A stretch of 64,000 nucleotides of DNA, taken from assembly GCF_004209755.1 (NCBI RefSeq), contig NZ_CP035913.1:248001-312000 (forward strand). The letters run 5' to 3'. Below, in pieces: positions 37,140-44,703 of this stretch. Every line of letters starts with the position of its first letter. The first letter of the stretch is position 1. The notes under the pieces are model-generated. The model worked only from the letters and a program-made list of their open reading frames with translations, made no database searches and was not told the origin of the DNA. Both the position numbers and the translations under genes were made by a program. Source of the DNA: Pseudoduganella lutea (GTDB taxonomy: Bacteria; Pseudomonadota; Gammaproteobacteria; Burkholderiales; Burkholderiaceae_D).

Positions 37140-38332
37140 GCCTCCAGCACGGCGGTTGCCGGCACGGCCAGGCACCAGTCGAGGCCCGACTTCAGCGTGT
37201 CGCGGTCGAGGTTGCGGCCGATGAACACCAGCTTGCTCACGCGCGACCCGCCGGCGGGCCAGGTGTCGGCCGGGCGCAGGTCCAGCACGCGGTGCACGGC
37301 CTGCAGCACGTGGCGGCGGCCGTCGCCGGCGATCGCCAGGATGCCCTTCAGGCGGAACAGGTCGTCGCCCTGCGCCTGCAGCAGCTGTGCGAGCCAGGCG
37401 TCGAGCAGGCGCCGGTCGAATGGCGCGGCGAACGTCAGCGAGACCGATTCGACCGACGGATCGTGGGAATGGCCGTGCGCCTCGGCGCGGTTGCCGGGCG
37501 CCTCGCACACGCCCCCCGGGATATCGGCGTGAGAGGCGTGCGCATGGGCATGGGCATGGGACGCGTGATCGCATTCGTCGCCACCGCATTCATGGGCGTG
37601 AGCATGCGAATCATCACGTACATGAGCTTCGTGCTCGTCGAGGAAATGCGGATCGACCAGCGCGGCGCCGGAATCGAAGCCGCCGATGCCGAGCACCTGG
37701 CCCAGGTCCACCTGCGCATGGCACGAGTACAGGATGCGGGCGCCCTGGTTGATGGCGCGCATGCGTTCTTCCAGCGCCCTTGCTTTGGCGGGTTCGACGA
37801 GGTCGGTCTTGTTGATGATGACGCGGTCGGCCGCGACGATCTGGTCGACGGCCTGGTTGTCCATGCCGGCCAGCGCCGGATCGTCCAGGTGCCCCTCGAT
37901 GTGCAGCGCGTCGACCAGCGTCACCACGCCGTCCAGCCGCAGCCGGCGCGCCACGTCGTTGTCCATGAAGAAAGTGGCCGCGACCGGCGTGGGGTCGGCC
38001 AGGCCGCTGGTCTCGACGATGATGTGGTCGAACTGTTCCGGCCGTGCCAGCAGCGCCTGCAGGATGCGCACGAGATCCTTGCGCACGTCGACGACGCAGC
38101 AGATGCAGCCGTTCGTCATCTGGAAGATTTCCTCGCTGGAGGCCAGTACCAGGTCGGAATCCACGTCCACCGCGCCGAACTCGTTCTCGATCACGGCGAT
38201 GCGCATGCCGTGCTGCGCCGTGAGGATGTGGTTCAGCAGCGTTGTCTTGCCCGCGCCAAGAAAGCCCGTCAGGATCGTCACCGGGATGGTTCCTGCCGCG
38301 CCGGTTTCATGCATCATTGTTGTTTGATTCAT
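37136..38332 (-). CDS. CobW/COG0523-family GTPase (putative metallochaperone)
   Basis: The 398-residue GTPase has the P-loop TGFLGAGKTTLLN (near 22-34), the metal-binding GCICCVV near residue 75, HIIVETSGLADP, the specificity motif NKTD and the C-terminal CobW domain. Between them is a His-rich stretch (DDSHAHAHECGGDE..., HASHAHAHAHASHAD), a common zinc-handling feature. Its place between ubiX and the importer genes suggests delivery of zinc or another metal to the operon's amidohydrolases. Start/stop overlaps link it to the ATPase gene. Confidence 0.92.
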   Translation of the reverse strand: MNQTTMMHETGAAGTIPVTILTGFLGAGKTTLLNHILTAQHGMRIAVIENEFGAVDVDSDLVLASSEEIFQMTNGCICCVVDVRKDLVRILQALLARPEQFDHIIVETSGLADPTPVAATFFMDNDVARRLRLDGVVTLVDALHIEGHLDDPALAGMDNQAVDQIVAADRVIINKTDLVEPAKARALEERMRAINQGARILYSCHAQVDLGQVLGIGGFDSGAALVDPHFLDEHEAHVRDDSHAHAHECGGDECDHASHAHAHAHASHADIPGGVCEAPGNRAEAHGHSHDPSVESVSLTFAAPFDRRLLDAWLAQLLQAQGDDLFRLKGILAIAGDGRRHVLQAVHRVLDLRPADTWPAGGSRVSKLVFIGRNLDRDTLKSGLDWCLAVPATAVLEA

Positions 38333-38347
38333 ATTGTCTCCGTGTTG

Positions 38348-38923
38348 TCATGCAGTGATACCCTGCCAGCGCCGCACGAGGCCTTCGTGCGGAACGCCGA
38401 ACAGATCCAGCGTGCGGCCCACGGTGTGGGCCACGATGTCTTCGATTGATTGGGGATGCTGGTAGAACGCGGGCACCGGCGGGCAGACGATGCCGCCCAG
38501 CTCCGTGACCGCCGTCATGTTGCGCAGGTGCGCCAGGTTCAGCGGCGTTTCCCGCGCCAGCAGCACGAGCCGGCGGCGCTCCTTGAGCATCACGTCCGCC
38601 GCGCGGGTGACGAGGTTGTCCGCCAGGCCATGGGCCACCGCCGCCAGGGTGCGCATCGAGCAGGGCGCGATGACCATGCCTTCGCACTGGAAGGAACCGC
38701 TGGCGATGGTGGCGCCGATATCCTTCACGTTGTGCACCACGTCCGCCATGGCCTCGATCTGCCCCTTGCGCAGGTCGAGTTCATGCGTGGCGGTCAGCGC
38801 GCCGGACGGGGACAGCACCAGGTGGCTTTCCCAGTCGTCCAGCGGGGCCAGCGCCTGCAGCATTCGCACCCCGTAGATCGCGCCACTGGCACCCGTGATG
38901 GCGATGACGAGGCGCTTCGTCAT
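38348..38923 (-). CDS. ubiX: UbiX-like flavin prenyltransferase
   Basis: It makes prenylated FMN, the cofactor of UbiD decarboxylases. The 191-residue protein has RLVIAITGASGAIYGVRMLQAL at the flavin site, GSFQCEGMVIAPCSMRTLAAVAHGLADNLVTRAADVMLKERRRLVLLARETPLN and FYQHPQSIEDIV, all hallmark segments. Its ATG overlaps the stop of the molybdenum-enzyme large subunit by four bases. A dedicated ubiX in the same transcript as the UbiD-like gene supports a catabolic decarboxylation step. Confidence 0.95.
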   Translation of the reverse strand: MTKRLVIAITGASGAIYGVRMLQALAPLDDWESHLVLSPSGALTATHELDLRKGQIEAMADVVHNVKDIGATIASGSFQCEGMVIAPCSMRTLAAVAHGLADNLVTRAADVMLKERRRLVLLARETPLNLAHLRNMTAVTELGGIVCPPVPAFYQHPQSIEDIVAHTVGRTLDLFGVPHEGLVRRWQGITA

Positions 38924-41160
38924 GCGTCGCCCCCGGCCGAGAAGTCGAACGGCGTGCTGCGCTGGCGTCGGCCGGTCAGCGCGAACAGCGCGTTGGCGAT
39001 GGCCGGCGCCACACCGGGGTTGGACAGCTCGCCCACGCCGCTCGGCTTGTCGGTATCGCCTTCGACGATGGTGATGTCGATTTCCGGCATGTCCGCCATG
39101 CGCATCACCGGGTAGTCGTGGAAGTTCGACTGCACCACGCGGCCGTTCTCGATATCGAGCCGGTCATGCAGCGCGTGGCCGAGGCCCCACATGAGCCCGC
39201 CATACAGCTGTTCTTCCACGCTGCCCGGGTGGACGGCGAGGCCGCAGTCCGCCACGCAGGTGATGCGTCGCACCTTGACCACGTCATCGACCTTTTCCAG
39301 TTCGGCCACGATGGCGATATAGCTGTTGTACGCCTGGTTCGTGGCGATGCCCAGCGCGCGGCCGGGCGCACGCGGCTTGTCCCAGCCGGCCCGGCGCGCG
39401 GCCTGTTCCAGCACGGCCACGTGGCGCGGGCGGCCTTTCATGTAGCCGGTGCGGAACGCCAGCGGGTCGCGGCCCGCCGCATGCGCCAGCTCGTCCATGA
39501 AGCTTTCGATGGCGAACACGTTGGGGATGAAGCTGACTGCGCGGTACCAGCCCGTGGGCATGCCCGTCTCGTGCCTGACCCAGCCCACGTCCAGGTGATC
39601 GGGCTGGTAGGCGAAGTCCCAGCGGCAGATCGCCTCCGTGGTGCTGTAGTCCATGCGGTCCTTGCGGTCCGTGTAGCCCGGCTCCCACTCTTCCGGCGAG
39701 GCCGGCGACACGGCGCGCAGCTTCAGGGCGGACAGGCCGCCCTCGGCATCGAGCGCGCCGGACACCTTGGTATAGGTGGCGGCGTGGTAGTACAGGCCGC
39801 GCACCTCGTCCTCGCGGCTGTACATCAGCTTGACCGGCCGGCCGCTGGCCTTGGCCAGCCATGTCGCCTCCAGCAGCCAGTGCCGCGATTCGCGCGCCCC
39901 GAAGCTGCCGCCGCCCACCAGTTCGCGCAACACCACCTTGTCCTGGCCGATGCCCGCCATCGCGGCGGCCGCGAACTGCGCGTTGCTTGGCACCTGCAGG
40001 CCGCCCCAGTAGGTGATGGTGCCGTCGACGATCTCGACGACCACGCATTCCGGCTCGAGCGGATTGGGCACCTTGTACGGCATCGTGTACTCGGCGCGCA
40101 GCACCCTGCCGCTGCTCTTGAGCGCGCGCGCCGCATCGCCCTTGCCGATGGTGCGCACCAGCGGGCCATCCTTGCGCGCCAGGTGGGCACGCTGCAGGGC
40201 CGGCACGTCGCGGCTGTCGAAGCGCGCGAAGCTGCCGTTACGCCACTGCACCTGCAGCGCATCGCGGCCCAGCTTCGCCGCCCAATAGGTATCGGCCAGC
40301 ACGGCCACGCCTTCCTGGTGGCCGCCCAGCATGCCGGCCGGCGCGGCGGGCACCTTCAGCACCTGGCGCACGCCGGGCACGGCCAGCGCCTTGCGCGCAT
40401 CGAAGCGCCTGACCCGGCCGCCGACGACGGGCGAACGCAGGATGACGGCGACCAGCATGCCGGGCAGCTTCACGTCGATGCCGTAGGTCTGTTTTCCCGT
40501 CACCTTGGCCTGCGCATCGAGCTTGCGGTGCAGCTTGCCGATCAGGCGGAAATCCTTCTTGTCCTTCAGGCGGGGCTCCTTTGGCGGTGCCAGGCGCGCC
40601 GCTTCGGTCGCCAGCGCGCCATAGCCGAACTGGCGGCCCGTGGCAGCGTGGATCACCTTGCCGTCGCGTGCGTGGCATTCGTCCACCGGCACCTGCCAGC
40701 GTGCCGCGGCGGCCTGCACGAGCATCGTGCGGGCACTGGCGCCGGCCTTGCGCAGCGTGTCGTATTCCAGCATCACGCTGGTGCTGCCGCCGGTGGAAAA
40801 CACGTGCCACTGCGGGTGCATGTAATCCTTGAAGAACGGGTGTTCGGGCGTGATGATTTCCACCTGCTCCAGCGTCACCTCCAGCTCCTCGGCCAGCACG
40901 AGGCCCAGCGCCGTGCGGGTGCCCGTGCCGGAGTCGTGCTTGTGCACCACGAGCCGGATGGTGTCGTCGGGGAAGACACGCACGAACGCGTTCGGCGCCA
41001 GCATGCCGGCTGCCGGCGCGGAAGGACCGGCGGCAGCGCCAGCGGCCCCGGGCAGCACGAAGCCCACCGCCAGGCCCGCACCCAGCAGGGCCGCCGATTG
41101 CAGGAACATGCGCCGCTTCGGCTGGACGATCGTTACCGGTGTCATGGCCTTGCCTTTCAT
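38920..41160 (-). CDS. molybdenum hydroxylase large subunit (IorB-like, Tat-exported)
   Basis: The 746-residue protein starts with a twin-arginine signal ([29 protein letters not shown]). Aldehyde-oxidase/xanthine-dehydrogenase-type molybdopterin domains follow, in the arrangement of isoquinoline 1-oxidoreductase beta subunits ([78 protein letters not shown] near the C-terminus with the probable catalytic Glu in GVGEL). It should hydroxylate a ring carbon next to nitrogen, or an aldehyde. The ATG overlaps the small-subunit stop. Confidence 0.93.
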   Translation of the reverse strand: MKGKAMTPVTIVQPKRRMFLQSAALLGAGLAVGFVLPGAAGAAAGPSAPAAGMLAPNAFVRVFPDDTIRLVVHKHDSGTGTRTALGLVLAEELEVTLEQVEIITPEHPFFKDYMHPQWHVFSTGGSTSVMLEYDTLRKAGASARTMLVQAAAARWQVPVDECHARDGKVIHAATGRQFGYGALATEAARLAPPKEPRLKDKKDFRLIGKLHRKLDAQAKVTGKQTYGIDVKLPGMLVAVILRSPVVGGRVRRFDARKALAVPGVRQVLKVPAAPAGMLGGHQEGVAVLADTYWAAKLGRDALQVQWRNGSFARFDSRDVPALQRAHLARKDGPLVRTIGKGDAARALKSSGRVLRAEYTMPYKVPNPLEPECVVVEIVDGTITYWGGLQVPSNAQFAAAAMAGIGQDKVVLRELVGGGSFGARESRHWLLEATWLAKASGRPVKLMYSREDEVRGLYYHAATYTKVSGALDAEGGLSALKLRAVSPASPEEWEPGYTDRKDRMDYSTTEAICRWDFAYQPDHLDVGWVRHETGMPTGWYRAVSFIPNVFAIESFMDELAHAAGRDPLAFRTGYMKGRPRHVAVLEQAARRAGWDKPRAPGRALGIATNQAYNSYIAIVAELEKVDDVVKVRRITCVADCGLAVHPGSVEEQLYGGLMWGLGHALHDRLDIENGRVVQSNFHDYPVMRMADMPEIDITIVEGDTDKPSGVGELSNPGVAPAIANALFALTGRRQRSTPFDFSAGGDA

Positions 41161-41642
41161 GACGCCTCTCCTTGATCGGCAATCTTCGCTCCGGCCATCT
41201 TCGCGGCGGCCACATGGATGGCGCGGCGGATGCGCCCGTAGGTCCCGCAGCGGCAGATGTTGCCGGACATGGCGTTGGTGATGTCGTCGTCGCCGGGTGC
41301 CGGGTTTTGCCGCAGCAGCGCGGCGGCCGACATCAGCTGGCCGGACTGGCAGTAGCCGCACTGCGGCACGTCTTCCTGCAGCCAGGCCAGCTGCAGCGGG
41401 TGCTCGCCCGTGGCGGACAAGCCTTCGATGGTGGTGATCCTGCGGCCCACGGCGGCCGATACCGGCACGCTGCACGAGCGCACCGCTTCGCCATCCAGGT
41501 GCACGGTGCAGGCACCACACAGGGCGGCGCCGCAGCCGAATTTCGTGCCGGTCAGATCGAGGTGATCGCGCAGCACCCACAGCAGCGGCGTGTCCGGCGC
41601 CACGGCCACATTCCGTTCCTCGTTGTTGACGTTCAGTCGCAT
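41157..41642 (-). CDS. molybdenum hydroxylase small [2Fe-2S] subunit (IorA-like)
   Basis: This 161-residue electron-transfer subunit carries two [2Fe-2S] clusters. The plant-type cluster is [20 protein letters not shown]...RSC (Cys near 37, 42, 45, 57). The helical second cluster is [10 protein letters not shown] and [12 protein letters not shown]. It is the first gene of the operon, with its start 93 bp from the divergent LysR gene. It lacks its own signal peptide and would be exported, if at all, bound to the Tat-signalled large subunit, as known for this enzyme class. Confidence 0.95.
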   Translation of the reverse strand: MRLNVNNEERNVAVAPDTPLLWVLRDHLDLTGTKFGCGAALCGACTVHLDGEAVRSCSVPVSAAVGRRITTIEGLSATGEHPLQLAWLQEDVPQCGYCQSGQLMSAAALLRQNPAPGDDDITNAMSGNICRCGTYGRIRRAIHVAAAKMAGAKIADQGEAS

Positions 41643-41735
41643 CGGGGTCTCCTGTTCTCGTTGTTGAAATGAGTATGGAAACGGACCGGTAATTTGTACA
41701 ATATATTCTTACGTGTCGATTGATATCGGGAGAAT
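41643..41735. promoter_or_regulatory. divergent control region between operon and LysR gene
   Basis: This 93-bp AT-rich gap must hold both promoters and the LysR binding site. The segment around 41690-41712 (TTGTACAATATATTCTTACG) is the most AT-rich part and has a partly symmetric TTGTACAA core, a plausible T-N11-A site. Confidence 0.4.
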
Positions 41736-42628
41736 ATGGATCTGCGCCTGCTTCGCTACTTCACCGTGCTGGCCGAGGAACTGCACTTCGGCCGCGCCGC
41801 CACGCGGCTGCACATGTCGCAACCGCCCTCAGCCAGCAGATCAAGCTGCTGGAAACCGAACTGGGCACCCCGTTGTTTACGCGCACGCAGCGCCGCGTGG
41901 AATTGACGGCGGCCGGTGTCGCCTTGAAGGAACAGGCGGCCCTCGTCTTCGCGCAGATGGCCCGCGCCGTGGACCTGGCGCGCCAGGCCGGCCGGGGCCA
42001 CTGGGGCACGCTGGAAATCGGCATGATCAGTTCGCTGATGGTGGGCTTGCTGCCGCAGGCGTTGCGCATCCTGCAGGACCGGTATCCCGACGTGAAATGG
42101 ACGCTGCACGAGCTGCAGCCGGCCGCCCAGCTGGCGGCGCTGAAGGAGCGCAGGCTGGATCTGTGCTTCTATCGCATGGGGCCGAGCGACCCGGAGCTGA
42201 CCAGCGAGCCGCTGTCGAGCGAACCGATCGCCGTGGTGCTGCCGCAGCAGCACAGGCTGGCCCGGCGCGCGCGCGTGGCGCTGAAGGATCTGGCCGACGA
42301 ACGCTTCATCTCGTTCAAGCTGGACCAGTCGCGCTTCGCCACGTACCTGTACCAGAGCTGCATCGAGGCGGGCTTCACGCCGAACATCTACCAGCAGGTG
42401 GTCGAGGTGCAGACGCTGCTGGGCCTCGTGCGCGCCGGCCTGGGCATCGGCCTGCTGCCCGCCTCCACCGGCCAGTTCGGGCACGCCGGCGTGGTCTACC
42501 GCAACCTGGCGGGGCCGGCCCCGGACACCACGCTGCATGCCACGTACCGCAAGGACGATCCGTCACCGGTGCTGCAGGTCTTCCTGGCCATCATGCGCGA
42601 GCTGGTGGACGCGCCGTCGGGGCGCTGA
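41736..42628 (+). CDS. LysR-family regulator of the catabolic operon, frame broken by one missing base
   Basis: The ATG at 41736 gives [31 protein letters not shown] and then leaves frame. The rest of the HTH and the whole effector domain ([27 protein letters not shown] ... [12 protein letters not shown]) lie in a neighbouring frame up to 42628. Adding one base near the CCC at 41826-41828 restores a standard 297-residue regulator. Its divergent position 93 bp from the molybdenum hydroxylase genes makes it the likely activator, responding to a pathway intermediate. Confidence 0.88.
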
Positions 42629-42641
42629 GCGCCAGATACGG

Positions 42642-43456
42642 CTACAGGACGAGGATTCCCTGCAGCGACGAAATCCGCTCTGCATCCGACCACGTGTCCA
42701 GCAGGGCGCCATCGGCACCGAACACCAGCAACTGCCGCCCCTTGGCACCGTTGTCCGGCCCATGGTCCTGCCAGTTCGCCACGACGATCCGGCCGTCGTC
42801 CAGCACCTGGAACGTCGCGTAGAAGAATGGCGCCACCGCCTCCGGCACCTCCGCCGCGCCACCAAACGTGTGTACCAGCACGCCCTCGGCATCGAAGCGG
42901 GCCATGAAGGCGCCATAGCCGGCGGACACCAACGTGTCGCCGCCGGGCAGCCGCTCGGCCTTCCACGCATGCTCGAAGCCGGGAGCGACAAGCTTGCGCA
43001 GCGGCCGCAGCATGGCATCCGTCTCGAGGATGTGATCGTTCGTGCACAGCAGGTAACCGTCGCCGGCGGGCCGCATGCCGCGCACGTAGTCGCCATCGCG
43101 GCGCACGGACTCGATCTCGCGCAGGTCCGAGTCGAGCGTCACCACGTTGATGCCCTCCGTGCCGCCGTCGAGGTTCATGCCCGTCACCAGCGTGCGGCCA
43201 TCCGGCAGGCGGCGGGCGGCCGTCACGCCTGACCACCGGTCGCACGTGCGCAGCACGGCCCCGCTGGCGATATCGATCTCGATGAAGCCGCGCTCGAAGC
43301 CGACCAGCGCGCGGTCGCGCCCGAGGCGCTGCAGGTCGCGCGCCAGCGGGAAATCGCCAAGGTCGCGCTGCCAGCCGGCGCGCGCGTCGGCCGTATCGAC
43401 CAGGTGCAGGCGCTGGCGGCCTTCGTCGATCGCCAGCAATGTCAATGGGGCATCAT
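42642..43456 (-). CDS. beta-propeller-like hypothetical protein
   Basis: About 270 residues made of repeated beta-strand segments (LTLLAIDEGRQRLHLVDTADARAGWQRDLGDFPLARDLQRLG; AARRLPDGRTLVTGMN; DGYLLCTNDHILETDAM; LPGGDTLVSAGYGAFMARFDAEG; LDDGRIVVANWQDHG) point to a six- or seven-bladed propeller like PQQ/arylsulfotransferase-type proteins. The open frame starts only at a TTG (43475) without binding site. Adding one base at GGGG 43447-43450 gives an ATG at 43456 overlapping the ATPase stop (ATGA), the more natural start. It is co-transcribed with the sugar ATPase; function unknown. Confidence 0.65.
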
Positions 43457-44562
43457 GCGGCCTCCCGGGGGCCAAGGCCTATGTTCGCTTCCGTGGCGGC
43501 GTCGAACACGTGCACGCGGGCGGTGTCCAGGTACAGCGTGATGGCCTGCTCGGGCACCAGTTTCACGTTGCCGCCGAGCCGGGCCACGACGGTGCCGCCG
43601 CCCACGCGCAGCGTGACGATCGTTTCCGCACCGAGCGGCTCCACCACGTCGACCACCACTGCCAGCGCCGCGCCGGTGGCCGGGTCGAGCGAGAGGATCT
43701 CGGGGCGCAGGCCAAGCTTCACGGCGCGCCCGGCGCCCTGGTTGCCCGCAGCCCGGGCGGCCATCGCGGCCGGCAGGCGCAAAGCGTAGCCATCGCCCGT
43801 GACGCTGCCGTCGCGCAGCTCGCCATCCAGGAAACTCATCGCGGGCGAGCCGATGAAGCCGCCGACGAACACGTTGACGGGCCGCTCGTACAATTCCATG
43901 GGGCTGGCCACCTGCTGGATCTCGCCGCCCTTCATGACGACGATGCGGTCGCCCATCGTCATCGCCTCGACCTGGTCATGCGTGACATAGACCGTGGTCA
44001 CGCCCAGTTGCCGGTGCAGCTTCAGGATCGAGGCGCGCATTTCCACGCGCAGCTTGGCGTCGAGGTTAGACAGCGGCTCGTCCATGAGGAACGCCTGCGG
44101 CTTGCGCACGATGGCGCGGCCCAGCGCCACGCGCTGGCGCTGGCCGCCGGACAGTTCCTTGGGCCGCCGGTCGAGCAGGTGATCGAGCTGCAGCATGCGC
44201 GCCGCCTCGTCCACCCGCTGCGTGATCGCCGTCTTCGGCACGCCATCGAGCTTCAGTGCGAAGCCCATGTTCTGGCGCACCGTCATGTGCGGATACAGCG
44301 CATAGCTCTGGAACACCATGGCGATGTCGCGCGCCTTCGGTTCGAGGTCATTGACGACCGTGCCGCCGATGCGCAGCTGGCCGTCCGAAATCTCTTCCAG
44401 GCCGGCAATCATGCGCAGCGTGGTCGACTTGCCGCAGCCGGACGGGCCGACGAAGACGACGAATTCGCCGTCGCCGATATCGAGGTTGAAATCGCGCACG
44501 GCATGGAAGCCATTGTCGTAGAACTTGCGCACCTGTTGTAACGAGATCGCCGCCATGCCCAT
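43453..44562 (-). CDS. sugar ABC transporter ATP-binding protein (MalK/UgpC/AlgS-like)
   Basis: The 369-residue ATPase has VFVGPSGCGKSTTLRMIAGLE, FQSYALYPHMTVRQNM, LSGGQRQRVALGRAI, AFLMDEPLSNLDAKLR and the C-terminal regulatory OB-fold domain typical of carbohydrate importers. No permease gene adjoins it. The matching AlgM1/AlgM2/AlgQ-like genes lie at 54-58 kb under the same operator motif, so it is probably their energy subunit. It is divergent from the PL8 lyase gene over a region with two operators. Confidence 0.94.
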   Translation of the reverse strand: MGMAAISLQQVRKFYDNGFHAVRDFNLDIGDGEFVVFVGPSGCGKSTTLRMIAGLEEISDGQLRIGGTVVNDLEPKARDIAMVFQSYALYPHMTVRQNMGFALKLDGVPKTAITQRVDEAARMLQLDHLLDRRPKELSGGQRQRVALGRAIVRKPQAFLMDEPLSNLDAKLRVEMRASILKLHRQLGVTTVYVTHDQVEAMTMGDRIVVMKGGEIQQVASPMELYERPVNVFVGGFIGSPAMSFLDGELRDGSVTGDGYALRLPAAMAARAAGNQGAGRAVKLGLRPEILSLDPATGAALAVVVDVVEPLGAETIVTLRVGGGTVVARLGGNVKLVPEQAITLYLDTARVHVFDAATEANIGLGPREAA

Positions 44563-44575
44563 TCATCTCCAAAAA

Positions 44576-44588
44576 TGTTAACGTTATC
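44576..44588. promoter_or_regulatory. LacI-type operator 1 (ATPase side)
   Basis: TGTTAACGTTATC carries the palindromic core TAACGTTA, as at five other sites of this locus. It lies 14 bp upstream of the ATPase start. Confidence 0.7.
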
Positions 44589-44651
44589 GCTCTTCGCAGG
44601 TATAGTAGCCTCAGTTATCGGCCGGCGCAACGATTACGTGGCCTCTGGATT

Positions 44652-44666
44652 GATAACGTTAACGAT
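44652..44666. promoter_or_regulatory. LacI-type operator 2 (PL8 side)
   Basis: GATAACGTTAACGAT lies 38 bp upstream of the PL8 lyase ATG and 64 bp from operator 1. The pair spans the divergent promoter region and could allow looping or separate control of each side. Confidence 0.75.
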
Positions 44667-44703
44667 TGTCCCCGAACGACTCACCGACGAGAATGGAGAC
44701 GCC

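Noticed and set aside
38920..41580. Longer 886-residue form of the Mo-hydroxylase large subunit
   Set aside because: The N-terminal 140 residues are the small-subunit gene read out of frame; the ATG at 41160 overlaps the small-subunit stop and begins the Tat signal.
41643..41735. LacI-type operator controlling the heteroaromatic operon
   Set aside because: The TAACGTTA core is absent here; control by the adjacent LysR gene is more likely.
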